From positions 1-64,000 of the forward strand of contig VGDL01000002.1 in assembly GCA_016869735.1 (NCBI GenBank): a stretch of DNA of 64,000 nt, in the 5' to 3' direction. Made by a program: the position numbers and the translations under genes. Each line of letters begins with the position of its first letter. Within the stretch, counting starts at the first letter, position 1. Under the pieces are notes generated by a model. That model saw nothing but the letters and a program-made list of their open reading frames with translations, did no database searches and was not told the DNA's origin. This stretch comes from Alphaproteobacteria bacterium. Lineage in GTDB: Bacteria > Pseudomonadota > Alphaproteobacteria > Acetobacterales > Acetobacteraceae. Below, piece after piece: positions 46,720 through 56,047 of this stretch.

Positions 46720-47067
46720 ATGAAGCGCATCGCCCTCTGCCTAACCCTTGCCACCCTCGCCCTGCCTGCCTTGGCGCAGCAGGGCCACCAGGGCCATGGC
46801 GCGCGTCCCAGCGCCAATGAACCTGCCTCCACGCGCGAATTTCGTGCCGCGAATGACCGGATGCATCGCGATATGAATATCCGTTTCACCGGCGATGCGG
46901 ATCGTGATTTCGCCGCCGGCATGATCCCGCATCACCAGGGCGCGATAGACATGGCGCGCGTGGTGCTGCGCCACGGCAAGGACCCCGAAATGAAGCGCCT
47001 GGCCGAGCGCATCATCGCCGCCCAGGAAGCGGAGATTGCTCAACTCAGAGCCTTTCTCGCGCGATGA
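46720..47067 (+). CDS. DUF305 family exported protein
   Basis: 115 aa. Signal peptide KRIALCLTLATLALPALA with cleavage before QQGHQGHG; the mature N terminus is His-rich. The DUF305 core FAAGMIPHHQGAIDMARVVL and RLAERIIAAQEAEIAQLRAFL gives a four-helix, possibly metal-binding, ferritin-like fold. The ORF-track start at 46624 lies inside cysS; ATG 46720 is right. Its end overlaps the methyltransferase start by 4 bases. A periplasmic copper or metal role has been suggested for relatives; unproven here. Confidence 0.83.
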   Translation: MKRIALCLTLATLALPALAQQGHQGHGARPSANEPASTREFRAANDRMHRDMNIRFTGDADRDFAAGMIPHHQGAIDMARVVLRHGKDPEMKRLAERIIAAQEAEIAQLRAFLAR

Positions 47068-47888
47068 CGGGCGGGCGCGGGGAAGGGGGGGCGCTACTCA
47101 CGCCGCCGCCGGGTGAAAGCCCGATCATCGTGCTGGTGCGCCCGCAAATGGCGCGCAATATCGGCAGCACCGCCCGCGCCATGGCCAATGGTGGCCTGTT
47201 TCATTTGCGTATCGTCGCCCCGCGCGATGGCTGGCCGCAGCCGGATGCACTCCCCGCCGCTTCCGGCGCTGATCCCATCATCCATGCGGCGCAGGTGTTT
47301 GATACACTCGATGCCGCCGTGGCCGATTGTCATCGCGTTTTCGCCACCTGCCCGCGCCCGCGCCATGTCGTGATCCCGGTGCGGGATGCGCGCGCGGCGG
47401 CCGAGGATTTGCGCGCCATCACGGCCCGCGGCCAGCGCGTCGCAGTGCTATTCGGCCCCGAACGCGCCGGGCTGGAAGCCGAGGATCTGGCGCGCGCCGA
47501 TACGCTGGTGCGCTATCCGCTGAACCCCGAACATAACTCGCTCAACCTTGCCCAGGCTGTGATGATCCTCGCCTATGAATGGTGGATGGCGGCTGAGGCA
47601 ACGCCGCCGCGCTACCTGATGACGAATGAAACCCATGTCGCGACCAAGGGCGAATTGGACATATTTCTGGGCCGGCTGATCGCGGAACTGGATGCCTCTG
47701 GCTTCCTCGATAATCAGGAAAAGCGCCCTGGCATGGTGCGCAATCTGCGCCATTGGTTCCAGCGCGGCGAGGTGACGGAACAGGAACTCCGCACGCTGCA
47801 TGGCGTGGTGACGGAGCTATCGCGTGGCCGGATGCAGCGTGGCCGCCCGCTGCGGGATGATGTGAAAGCGCCTTGGCAAGAAGAATAA
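47064..47888 (+). CDS. trmJ: TrmJ-like tRNA/rRNA 2'-O-methyltransferase (SpoU/SPOUT)
   Basis: 274 aa. SPOUT motifs in order: VRPQMARNIGSTARAMANGG (motif 1, with the catalytic Arg-type Asn-Ile-Gly-Ser), LFGPERAGLEAEDL (motif 2) and YPLNPEHNSLNLAQAV (motif 3, knotted SAM site). The C-terminal ~90 residues are the TrmJ-type extension. It likely methylates ribose 32 of certain tRNAs. ATG overlaps the DUF305 stop (ATGA). The stop is followed at once by the pnt-operon terminator of the opposite strand. Confidence 0.88.
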   Translation: MTGGRGEGGALLTPPPGESPIIVLVRPQMARNIGSTARAMANGGLFHLRIVAPRDGWPQPDALPAASGADPIIHAAQVFDTLDAAVADCHRVFATCPRPRHVVIPVRDARAAAEDLRAITARGQRVAVLFGPERAGLEAEDLARADTLVRYPLNPEHNSLNLAQAVMILAYEWWMAAEATPPRYLMTNETHVATKGELDIFLGRLIAELDASGFLDNQEKRPGMVRNLRHWFQRGEVTEQELRTLHGVVTELSRGRMQRGRPLRDDVKAPWQEE

Positions 47889-47918
47889 AAAACCCCGGCA
47901 CGCTCGCGCGGGCCGGGG
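47887..47918 (-). terminator. Rho-independent terminator of the pnt operon
   Basis: On the minus strand CCCCGGC pairs with GCCGGGG around a 12-nt GC-rich loop and is followed by T6, 22 bases past the pntB stop. On the plus strand no T-run follows, so it acts mainly for the minus-strand operon. Confidence 0.75.
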
Positions 47919-47939
47919 CTGTCAGGAAAACCGCGCCTC

Positions 47940-49346
47940 TCAGCGCTGCAAGGCCTGCACAATTTCCTGCGTGACCTTCTTCGCATCGCCGAACAGCATC
48001 ATGGTATTCGGGCGGAAGAAGAGTTCATTATCCACGCCGGCATAACCGCTCGCCATGCCGCGCTTGATGAAGAACACGGTCTTCGCGCGTTCCACATCCA
48101 GAATGGGCATGCCGTAAATCGCCGAGGATTTGTCGGTTTTCGCCGCCGGGTTGGTCACGTCATTCGCCCCGATCACAAAGGCCACATCGGCATCGGCGAA
48201 TTCGGGGTTGATCTCCTCAAGCTCAAACACTTCATCATAAGGCACGTTCGCTTCGGCCAGCAGCACGTTCATGTGGCCCGGCATACGGCCCGCAACCGGA
48301 TGGATGGCGTATTTGATTTCGGCGCCTTCCTTCTTGAGCAGATCAGACATTTCACGCAGCACCTGCTGCGCTTGCGCCACCGCCATGCCATAGCCAGGCA
48401 CCACGATGATCTTCTGCGCATTCTTCATCATGTAGGCCGCGTCTTCCGGGCTGCCCGCCTTGACTGGCGGACGATCCGCTGCCGCACCACCGGCGGCCGC
48501 CGCGCCGCCTTCTGAACCAAAGCCACCCAACAGCACATTGATGATGCTGCGGTTCATGCCCTTACACATGATGTAGGACAGGATGGCACCCGAAGCGCCG
48601 ACCAGCGCACCAGTCACAATCAGCAGCAGATTGCCGATGGTGAAGCCAATGCCCGCCGCTGCCCAGCCGGAATAGCTGTTCAGCATGGACACAACCACGG
48701 GCATATCCGCGCCACCGATCGGGATGATCAGCAGGAAGCCCAGCACGAAGGACAGGATCGCAATCAGCCAGAACAGCACATCACTGCCCGTGATCACGAA
48801 TAGCGCAACCAAAACCGCCAGCAAAATGCCAAGCCCCAGGTTCAGCATATGCTGCCCCTTGAACATGATCGGCGCGCCGGACATGCGGCCATCCAGCTTC
48901 GCAAAGGCAATCACAGAACCTGAGAAGGTAATGGCACCAATCGCAAGGCCGAGTGACATTTCCACCAGCGACGCGCCCTTGATATTGCCGCGCGTGCCAA
49001 TGCCGAAGCTTTCCGGCGCGTAAAACGCCGCCGCCGCCACGAAAACCGCCGCCAGACCCACCAGCGAATGGAAGGCCGCGACAAGCTGCGGCAGCGATGT
49101 CATCTGGATGCGCTGCGCGACAATGGTGCCGATGCCGCCACCAATGGCCAGGCCCGCAATCACCAGCGCAATGCCGGCAACATCCATGCCGGGCTTCAGC
49201 AATGTGGCGACAATGGCAACCGCCATGCCGATCATGCCAAACATATTGCCTTGGCGGCTGGTTTCCGGATGGCTCAGGCCACGCAGCGCCAGAATGAACA
49301 GCACTGACGCAACCAGATAGGCCAAGGTCAGAAGAGTGGTCGCCAT
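47940..49346 (-). CDS. pntB: NAD(P) transhydrogenase subunit beta
   Basis: 468 aa. About nine TM helices (dII) up to ~280 (for example LPQLVAAFHSLVGLAAVF with the proton-channel His), then the soluble NADP-binding domain III (~295-468) with VPGYGMAVAQAQ, HPVAGRMPGHMNVLLAEANVPYD, VIGANDVTNPAA and FFIKRGMASGYAGVDNELF. With the two PntA parts it drives NADPH formation from NADH using the proton gradient. It is last in the operon, 4 bases after pntA2. Confidence 0.96.
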   Translation of the reverse strand: MATTLLTLAYLVASVLFILALRGLSHPETSRQGNMFGMIGMAVAIVATLLKPGMDVAGIALVIAGLAIGGGIGTIVAQRIQMTSLPQLVAAFHSLVGLAAVFVAAAAFYAPESFGIGTRGNIKGASLVEMSLGLAIGAITFSGSVIAFAKLDGRMSGAPIMFKGQHMLNLGLGILLAVLVALFVITGSDVLFWLIAILSFVLGFLLIIPIGGADMPVVVSMLNSYSGWAAAGIGFTIGNLLLIVTGALVGASGAILSYIMCKGMNRSIINVLLGGFGSEGGAAAAGGAAADRPPVKAGSPEDAAYMMKNAQKIIVVPGYGMAVAQAQQVLREMSDLLKKEGAEIKYAIHPVAGRMPGHMNVLLAEANVPYDEVFELEEINPEFADADVAFVIGANDVTNPAAKTDKSSAIYGMPILDVERAKTVFFIKRGMASGYAGVDNELFFRPNTMMLFGDAKKVTQEIVQALQR

Positions 49347-49350
49347 GATC

Positions 49351-49746
49351 TCAGCTCCCCTTCTTCTTGAACATGGCCAACATTCGCCGTGTCACCATGA
49401 AGCCGCCAAAGATATTCACGGCAGCGAGTGAGACGGCAATGAAGCCAAAAATACGTGCCCCCCAACCATCGGCGGTGCCGGCGGCCAGAATGGCACCCAC
49501 CACAATCACCGATGAAATGGCATTGGTCACACCCATGAGCGGCGAATGCAGCGCAGGCGTCACATTCCACACCACGTGGTAGCCCACAAAGCAGGCCAGC
49601 AGGAAAATGGTGAGCAGATACAGGAATGGCTCAGCCGCCGCGGCCACCGGGGCCACGGCTTCCGCCGCGCGGCGGGCCTGTTCGGCCAATTCAAGGGCGC
49701 GCTGCGCCGTGCTGGCCGCCTGATTGGCGAGTTCGGTCGCGTTCAT
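49351..49746 (-). CDS. pntA2: NAD(P) transhydrogenase subunit alpha 2
   Basis: 131 aa. The N-terminal 45 residues are Ala/Glu-rich and helical; then three TM helices ([53 protein letters not shown]) ending in a basic tail. This is the membrane part of PntA ([13 protein letters not shown] is the hallmark), separate from the soluble alpha1 as in Rhodospirillum rubrum. Located between pntA1 and pntB. Confidence 0.94.
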   Translation of the reverse strand: MNATELANQAASTAQRALELAEQARRAAEAVAPVAAAAEPFLYLLTIFLLACFVGYHVVWNVTPALHSPLMGVTNAISSVIVVGAILAAGTADGWGARIFGFIAVSLAAVNIFGGFMVTRRMLAMFKKKGS

Positions 49747-49757
49747 CCGAATTCTCC

Positions 49758-50915
49758 TTAGCCTGCCTGGGCCGGCTTCATTTGCGGGTGCACAACAGCC
49801 CCGCCGCGCGTGAGCGCAACACCCTTCACAATGTCATCTTCTTCTGGAAGCTTCGGCGCCTTGGCGTCCTTGTCCCAGAAGGTGGTCAGGAAGGTCAGCA
49901 GATTGCGCGCATAAAGCGCAGAAGCGGCGGCGGGGATGCGCCCGGGCCAATTGGTGAAGCCCAGGATCTTCACGCCGTTTTCGGTGACGAAAAGCTCACC
50001 GGGCTTGGTCAGCGCGCAATTGCCGCCGGCGTCTGACGCGATATCCACAACCACACTGCCCGGCTTCATGGCAGCGACCATCTCGGCGGTCACCAGAATG
50101 GGCGCGCGGCGGCCCTGCACGAGCGCGGTGCAGACAACAACATCCTGCTTGGCGATATGCGCGGCCACCACTTCCGCCTGCTTGGCGTAGAAGGCGGCGG
50201 AAAGCTGCTTCGCATAGCCGCCTGCAGTTTGCGCGGCCTTGCTTTCCTCATCTTCGTAACCCACGAAGCTGGCGCCGAGGGATTTGATTTCTTCCTTGGC
50301 GGCAGGACGCACATCGGTCGCGGATACGCGGCCACCCAAGCGCCGCGCGGTCGCAATGGCCTGCAAGCCCGCAACGCCCGCGCCCATGATGAAGGTATTG
50401 GCCGCGGGCACTGTGCCGGCGGCCGTCATCATCATCGGGAAGCCCTTGTCATAGGCGGTGGAGGCTTCAACCACGGCGCGGTAGCCCGCCAGATTGGCCT
50501 GGGAAGACAGCACATCCATGGATTGCGCGCGGGTGATGCGCGGCAACAATTCCATGGCGCAGGCATCAATGCCCGCGGCGGCATAGCGCCCGGCGGCATC
50601 CGCATCGGCGGCGAGCGTCGCGATCAGCAAGGCCCCGCGCGGGATCAGTGCCAGTTCATCCAGAGCACCTTCACCAGCGGCCAGCGGGGCGCGTACCTTC
50701 AGCACGATTTGCGCACCTGCCAGCGCGCCGGCGGCATCGGCGGCCAGGCTGGCACCCGCTTCCGTGAAGGCTGCGTCGGTAATGCCAGAAGCCAGGCCCG
50801 CGCCGGCTTCCACCGTCAAGGTGCAGCCCATGGCGATCAGCTTCTTCACGGTCTCCGGCGTCGCGGCAACCCGCGTTTCACCGGCCCGGCGTTCCTTCAG
50901 AACGGCCACTTTCAT
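49758..50915 (-). CDS. pntA1: NAD(P) transhydrogenase subunit alpha 1
   Basis: 385 aa soluble NAD(H)-binding domain I. I chose ATG 50915 ([17 protein letters not shown]), the conserved alanine-dehydrogenase-like start; the longer ORF crosses the promoter. Motifs: [37 protein letters not shown] (Rossmann), [27 protein letters not shown]. It heads the pntA1-pntA2-pntB operon; a good promoter lies 33-61 bases upstream. Confidence 0.95.
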   Translation of the reverse strand: MKVAVLKERRAGETRVAATPETVKKLIAMGCTLTVEAGAGLASGITDAAFTEAGASLAADAAGALAGAQIVLKVRAPLAAGEGALDELALIPRGALLIATLAADADAAGRYAAAGIDACAMELLPRITRAQSMDVLSSQANLAGYRAVVEASTAYDKGFPMMMTAAGTVPAANTFIMGAGVAGLQAIATARRLGGRVSATDVRPAAKEEIKSLGASFVGYEDEESKAAQTAGGYAKQLSAAFYAKQAEVVAAHIAKQDVVVCTALVQGRRAPILVTAEMVAAMKPGSVVVDIASDAGGNCALTKPGELFVTENGVKILGFTNWPGRIPAAASALYARNLLTFLTTFWDKDAKAPKLPEEDDIVKGVALTRGGAVVHPQMKPAQAG

Positions 50916-50947
50916 AAGGGATACCCCCGACAAGAGAATTGTGCGCC

Positions 50948-50976
50948 GCAATACAAGCGCCCCGCCCAGGTGTCCA
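50948..50976 (-). promoter_or_regulatory. Promoter of the pnt operon
   Basis: Minus strand TGGACA, exactly 17 bases, TATTGC; the -10 is about 33 bases ahead of the pntA1 ATG. Good -35 match with one mismatch and a moderate -10. Confidence 0.5.
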
Positions 50977-50999
50977 CCCGGACCAGGCCTCCCAAAAGG

Positions 51000-51036
51000 G
51001 GCTGGGTCTTGAAATTACAAGACCCGGCCAGTTTTT
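51000..51036 (-). terminator. Terminator of pepF-ubiB-like operon (bidirectional shape)
   Basis: GGCTGGGTCTTG and CAAGACCCGGCC form a 12-bp stem (one G-T) with a 6-nt AT loop just past the kinase-like gene stop at 51047. On the minus strand it is followed by CCTTTT; on the plus strand by AGTTTTT. It separates this operon from pnt. Confidence 0.62.
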
Positions 51037-51046
51037 GGGGTGAGCT

Positions 51047-52426
51047 TCAGCTTGGTGCGGCTGTGGGCGGCACCCCGGCCTCAGCAATCGCCGCCTTTTG
51101 TCTTTCGGCGATTTTCGCCACATCGAAATCGGCGATCAATTCCTGGAATAGCTGATGCCAATTGAGTTTGGCATTCAAGCGCAGGAACACCGCGCCAAGC
51201 CCAATCGCCGCGCGATCCATCAGCGGAAATTCGCGCGGGATGCGTACGCCACCGGTACGCTTCAACCCGGCATGCACTTCTTCTGCAATGCGGCGCCCAT
51301 ATTGCGGGTCATCGCTTTCCTGTATGGGCCGCACGCGGTCGTCCAGAAGCGGTTCATACAGGAAGCGCGCCCAAAGGTTCAGCACTTCCATCGTCTCTCG
51401 CTTCAAATCCTTGAAGCCCCAGATGCGATAGGCTTCCGCGGCCTTGTCGAAATCCCCATCGCGCACGGCTTCATAAAGCATGATCACGCCGCCCACGAAG
51501 CGCGGTTCAAAAATCCGTACCACGCCGAAATCGAGCAGATTGATGCCAAAGCCATCATTATCCGGCAGATCAGACCGCACCTGGTAATTGCCAAGATGCG
51601 GGTCGCCATGGATCACACCATAGCGATAGAAAGGCACATACCAGGCCCGGAACAGGGCGCGGGCATAGGCGGCGCGTTCTTCTTCCGGCGGGTCTTCATC
51701 AATGCGTGCCTGAATGGCGCGGCCATCCAGCCAGGACATGGTCAGCAAGCGTTTGGTGCAAAAGGCTTCCACCGGCACGGGCACGCGCACGCCGGGCACA
51801 TCGCGCAGCATGATGCCGTAAAGCCGCTGCTGAGATGCTTCGCGCAGGTAATCCAATTCTTCGCGCAGGCGTTCGGAAAGCTCCAGATAGGCTTCCTCAT
51901 TCTCCAGCGCGCTATCCATGCGCCGATAAAGGCTCATGGCGATTTTGAGTTGCCGGAGATCGGCTTCCACCACGCTCGCCATATCCGGATATTGCAGCTT
52001 GCAGGCGACGCGCTGGCCATCCGGCAATACGGCGCGATGCACCTGGCCGAGTGAGGCAGCGGCAGCGGCTTCGCGTTCAAAGGATTTGAATTTACTTTCC
52101 CAGGCCGGTCCCAATTCGCTCATCATGCGCCGGCGCACAAAGGGCCAGCCCATGGGCGGGGCATTGGCCTGCAATGTCGCCAATTCCTTGGCGATTTCGG
52201 GTGGCAGCGCATCCGGCACGGTGGAGAGGAATTGCGCGATCTTCATCATGGGCCCCTTGAGGGAACCCAGCACCGCCTTCAGATCCTCTGCGTGCTTTTC
52301 ATCGGATTTCAGGCCGAATAGCTTATGCCCGGCCACGCGCGCCGCCATGCCGGTGACGGCACCTGAAGTGCGCACCATGCGGCGCACTTCGCCAAATATC
52401 GAATGCGCTTCCCGATCTTCAGCCAT
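51047..52426 (-). CDS. ABC1/UbiB/AarF family atypical kinase
   Basis: 459 aa. KxGQ motif in variant form MMKIAQFLSTVPDALP (~65), Ala-rich loop AAAASLGQVH (~125), catalytic VIHGDPHLGNYQV (~290) and metal-binding LLDFGVV (~318). The family (COQ8/ADCK, UbiB) supports ubiquinone synthesis and has ATPase activity, with the KxGQ domain gating the site; here Gly is Ala. I start at MAEDREAH (52426), overlapping the peptidase stop by 8 bases. The C-terminal region lacks an obvious TM pair. With COQ9 at 22 kb, a quinone link is plausible. Confidence 0.85.
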   Translation of the reverse strand: MAEDREAHSIFGEVRRMVRTSGAVTGMAARVAGHKLFGLKSDEKHAEDLKAVLGSLKGPMMKIAQFLSTVPDALPPEIAKELATLQANAPPMGWPFVRRRMMSELGPAWESKFKSFEREAAAAASLGQVHRAVLPDGQRVACKLQYPDMASVVEADLRQLKIAMSLYRRMDSALENEEAYLELSERLREELDYLREASQQRLYGIMLRDVPGVRVPVPVEAFCTKRLLTMSWLDGRAIQARIDEDPPEEERAAYARALFRAWYVPFYRYGVIHGDPHLGNYQVRSDLPDNDGFGINLLDFGVVRIFEPRFVGGVIMLYEAVRDGDFDKAAEAYRIWGFKDLKRETMEVLNLWARFLYEPLLDDRVRPIQESDDPQYGRRIAEEVHAGLKRTGGVRIPREFPLMDRAAIGLGAVFLRLNAKLNWHQLFQELIADFDVAKIAERQKAAIAEAGVPPTAAPS

Positions 52427-54266
52427 CCGCGCGCTCAATCTCATCAATGAAGTCCGAAATCACATCAAGCCCGCGCGTCCAGAGGGCGGGGTCAGCGGCA
52501 TTCAGCCCAAAGGGCGCCAGCAATTCCTTATGCCGCAGCGTACCGCCGGCGCGGAGCATGTTGATATACTTCGCTTCAAAATCCTTCACGCCGCCATCGC
52601 GATAAACGCCATACAGCGCATTCACCAGGCAATCGCCAAAGGCATAGGCGTAGACATAAAAGGGCGTGTGGATGAAATGCGGGATATAGGACCAATAGAC
52701 GTGGTAGTCCGGCGAGAAGTCAAAGGCCGGCCCCAGGCTTTCGGTCTGCACCTGCATCCAAAGTTCACCGATTTGTTCTGACGAAAGCTCGCCCTTGGCG
52801 CGTGCGTCATGCAGCAGGGTTTCAAACCGGTAGAAGGCGATCTGCCGCACCACCGTATTCAGCATATCCTCAACCTTGGCGGCGAGCAGCCCGCGGCGCT
52901 TGCGCGGATCGGCTTCCGCATCCAGCACGGCGCGGAAGGTCATCATTTCCCCGAAAACCGAGGCGGTTTCAGCCAAGGTCAGCGGGGTTGAGGACATCAA
53001 ATAGCCCTGTTCGCCCGCCAGCACTTGATGCACGCCATGGCCCAATTCATGTGCGAGCGTCATCACATCCCGCGCCTTGCCGTGATAATTCACGAGCAAA
53101 TAGGGATGCGCCGAAGGCACGGTGGGATGCGCGAAAGCACCCGATGCCTTGCCGGGGCGGAGTGCCGCATCAATCCAGGGCTTGTCGAAGAATTGCCGAC
53201 CAATCTCAGCGAGGCGCGGACTGAAGGCGCCATAGGCATCCAGCACTTGCGATACCGCCTTGGGCCAGGGGATCAGGCTGTCATCCTGATCGGGCAGCGG
53301 CGCGTTGCGGTCCCAATGCTGCAATTTCGGCAGGCCAAGCCATTTCGCCTTCATGGCGTAATAGCGATGCGAAAGCCGCGGAAAGCTGGCGGTCACGGCG
53401 GAAACCAGCGCCTCAACCACCTCATCTTCCACCATATTGGCGCGGTTGCGCGCGGAGCCAGGCCGCGGATAGCGCCGCCACTTGTCAATGATTTCCTTGT
53501 CTTTCGCGAGCGTATTGGTGATCAGCGTAAATAGCCGGCCCTTTTCCGCAAAGGCCGCAGAAACCCCTTTGGCAGCGGCTTCGCGCACCGCGCGATCACC
53601 ATCTGAAAGCCTGTTGAGCGCATCAGAAACCGTCAGGCTTTCGGCGCCACTCGGTAGCGGTACGCTCACCTTCATGGTGGCGATGGTTTCATCGAACAGG
53701 CGGTTCCAGGCGGACCGACCCGTCACTTCCTTTTCGTGCAGCAGCTTTTCAGCCTCATCAGAAAGCTGATGCGGGCGGAAAACGCGAAGGTCGCGCAGCC
53801 AGGGGCGGAAGCGCGTCAGCGCGGCGGAATCGGCGCATTTGCGATCCAGCACCACATCTTCCAGCCGGTTCAATTCGAGCGTGAAGAAGATCAGATGGCT
53901 GCTGATCGTCGTCGCGCGTTCCTGCATGGTTTGATAGAAGCGCCCATTGGCCGGGTCTTCCGCATCGCCGCTGAAGACCAGCTGCGCATAGGACATGACG
54001 CGGCCCAGCGCTTCTTCAATGGCTTCATATGCGGCAATCGCTGCCGCCAGATCATTGCCGGAAATCGCGGTGAGCTTGCCCGAGAATTTGGCCGCAAAGG
54101 CGCGCGCATCGGCATCTGTGCGGTCCAGATCGCGGGTCAGCGCCGGGTCATCGGGCGCCTTATACAGGTCCGAAAGATCCCAGACGGGAAGGTTGGCAGC
54201 GGCGGCGCCGCCATCAAGCGGGGCGCGGAGCGGGGAGGGGATGGTGTTTCTGATCACCCCCTTCAT
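52419..54266 (-). CDS. pepF: Oligoendopeptidase F (M3 family metallopeptidase)
   Basis: 615 aa, standard PepF size. It opens LPVWDLSDLYKAPDDPAL, typical for the PepF/M3B branch. Zinc site in TLAHELGHGVHQVLAGEQ (HExxH, ~400), with the third ligand Glu in TLAETASVFGEM about 25 residues on. The C-terminal HFIHTPFYVYAYAFGDCLVNALY region shapes the substrate cleft. It degrades short cytosolic peptides. It overlaps the following ABC1-kinase gene, so the two are co-transcribed. Confidence 0.94.
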   Translation of the reverse strand: MKGVIRNTIPSPLRAPLDGGAAAANLPVWDLSDLYKAPDDPALTRDLDRTDADARAFAAKFSGKLTAISGNDLAAAIAAYEAIEEALGRVMSYAQLVFSGDAEDPANGRFYQTMQERATTISSHLIFFTLELNRLEDVVLDRKCADSAALTRFRPWLRDLRVFRPHQLSDEAEKLLHEKEVTGRSAWNRLFDETIATMKVSVPLPSGAESLTVSDALNRLSDGDRAVREAAAKGVSAAFAEKGRLFTLITNTLAKDKEIIDKWRRYPRPGSARNRANMVEDEVVEALVSAVTASFPRLSHRYYAMKAKWLGLPKLQHWDRNAPLPDQDDSLIPWPKAVSQVLDAYGAFSPRLAEIGRQFFDKPWIDAALRPGKASGAFAHPTVPSAHPYLLVNYHGKARDVMTLAHELGHGVHQVLAGEQGYLMSSTPLTLAETASVFGEMMTFRAVLDAEADPRKRRGLLAAKVEDMLNTVVRQIAFYRFETLLHDARAKGELSSEQIGELWMQVQTESLGPAFDFSPDYHVYWSYIPHFIHTPFYVYAYAFGDCLVNALYGVYRDGGVKDFEAKYINMLRAGGTLRHKELLAPFGLNAADPALWTRGLDVISDFIDEIERADG

Positions 54267-54317
54267 ATAGACTGATCAAGCGCGTGGCCAAGCACTGGGC
54301 TGCCAAGAACGGGGGGA

Positions 54318-56042
54318 ATGCTTCATATGGACCAAGGATGGCCCAGCCTGCCGGCCATGATGCTGGCGCGGGCGCGGGAATGGCCGGCCAAGCCGCTGTT
54401 TCGCTTCTGGCGCGACAAGGCGTGGCATAGCCTGAATTGGGCGGAATTTGCGGGCCAGGTTGCGGCGCTGGCGGCGTTTCTGCGCGCCCAGGGCGTGGCG
54501 CCCGGGGATCGGGTGCTGTTGGTCTCGGAAAACCAGCCTGAATTTCCCATTGCCGATACCGCCATCATGGCGATTGGCGCCATTACCGTGCCGACCTATG
54601 TCACCAATTTGCCGAACGACCACGCCCATATCCTGCGCGATTCCGGGGCGCGGTTTGCGATTGTCTCTACCGCCGCGCTGGCTGAGCGTGTCTTGGAAGG
54701 CGCTGCTTTGGCGCATGGCTTGGATGGCTTGCTCTGCTGCGAAACCCCGCCCGAGGCGCCTGGGCTTGCGCGCCATTTTTGGGGTGATGCTTTGGCAACC
54801 AAAGCCGATCCCTTGGCGCTGGAAGCCGAGACCCATCAGATTGCCACAGAAGCCCTGGCTTGCCTGATTTATACTTCGGGCACCGGGGGCGCGCCGAAGG
54901 GGGTGATGCTGCCGCATCGCGCCTTGCTCGCGAACCGGCAGGGCGTGCTGCCCTTGGCCGAGAAGCTGGAACTGGATGGCAAGCCTTACCTGTCCTTCCT
55001 GCCGCTATCGCATAGCTATGAACACACGGTGGGCGGTTTCCTGCTGCCATCTTACGGGATGGAGGTGGTCTATTCGCGCGGCGCGGATCGGCTGGTGCAG
55101 GAAATGGCGGAAATCCGCCCCGCCATCATGACGGCTGTCCCCCGCTTGTTCGAAGTGCTGCGCGCCCGGCTGCTGACGGCGCTGAAGAAAGAAAGACCCA
55201 TCAAGCGCAAGCTGTTTGACCGCGCCTTGCTGCGCGGCCAGCAGCGCATGACGGGTGGCTCGCTTGGGCTGATCGGTGGCATTGAAGACGCGATCTTGGA
55301 AAAGCTGGTGCGGGAGAAGGTGCGCGCGCGTTTCGGTGGGCAGCTTCGCGCCCTGGTTTCTGGCGGCGCGCGGCTTGACCCTGATTTGGCGGCGTTTTTC
55401 ATCGCGCTCGGCCTGCCGGTGCTGCAAGGCTATGGGCAAACCGAAGCCGGCCCGGTGGTGAGTGTGAACCTGCCCTGGGCCAATCGCCATGACAGTGTCG
55501 GTATGCCGCTGGAAGGCGTTGAATGCCGCATCGCCGCCGATGGTGAAATCCTGATCCGGGGTGATCTGGTCATGACCGGCTATTGGGGCAATGCGGAAGC
55601 CACCGCCGCCACCCTGCAGGCCGAAGGCGACAACCCGCGCCCTTGGCTGCATACCGGTGATATCGGTGAATTGCGCGATGGGTTCCTGTATATCACTGAC
55701 CGCAAGCGCGATTTCATCAAGCTTTTGGGCGGCGATATGATCAGCCCGGCCAAGATCGAAAGCCTATTGATGGCGGAGCCCGAAATTCAGCAGGCGCTGG
55801 TGGCGGGTGAAGGCAAGCCCGGCCTGGTCGCGCTGATTGTCCCGGCGGATGGCCAGGAAGCGGGCGTCGGTGCCGCTGTTGCGCGAGTCAATGCCAGGCT
55901 GGCGGTGATTGAACGCATGCGCCGACATGCGGTGACGTCGCCCTTCACGATTGAAAACGGCTTGCTGACGCCAACCATGAAGCTAAAGCGCCGCGCCGCG
56001 TTGCAGGAACGTGCGGCGGAGATTGAACGGCTTTGGGAGTAA
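54318..56042 (+). CDS. Long-chain acyl-CoA synthetase (AMP-binding)
   Basis: 574 aa ANL enzyme. P-loop-like CLIYTSGTGGAPKGVMLPH (~185-200), LSFLPLSHSYEH, LQGYGQTEAGPVVS (~375), WLHTGDIGEL (~455), ITDRKRDFIKLLGGDMISP hinge. The C-terminal catalytic Lys region is short: NGLLTPTMKLKRRA, as in FadD15-type enzymes. It activates long-chain or related acids. ATG 54318 and ATG 54327 are both possible; GGGGGAA lies 5-10 bases before the first. Convergent with a CaiB/BaiF CoA-transferase gene 5 bases away. Confidence 0.9.
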   Translation: MLHMDQGWPSLPAMMLARAREWPAKPLFRFWRDKAWHSLNWAEFAGQVAALAAFLRAQGVAPGDRVLLVSENQPEFPIADTAIMAIGAITVPTYVTNLPNDHAHILRDSGARFAIVSTAALAERVLEGAALAHGLDGLLCCETPPEAPGLARHFWGDALATKADPLALEAETHQIATEALACLIYTSGTGGAPKGVMLPHRALLANRQGVLPLAEKLELDGKPYLSFLPLSHSYEHTVGGFLLPSYGMEVVYSRGADRLVQEMAEIRPAIMTAVPRLFEVLRARLLTALKKERPIKRKLFDRALLRGQQRMTGGSLGLIGGIEDAILEKLVREKVRARFGGQLRALVSGGARLDPDLAAFFIALGLPVLQGYGQTEAGPVVSVNLPWANRHDSVGMPLEGVECRIAADGEILIRGDLVMTGYWGNAEATAATLQAEGDNPRPWLHTGDIGELRDGFLYITDRKRDFIKLLGGDMISPAKIESLLMAEPEIQQALVAGEGKPGLVALIVPADGQEAGVGAAVARVNARLAVIERMRRHAVTSPFTIENGLLTPTMKLKRRAALQERAAEIERLWE

Positions 56043-56047
56043 GCGCG

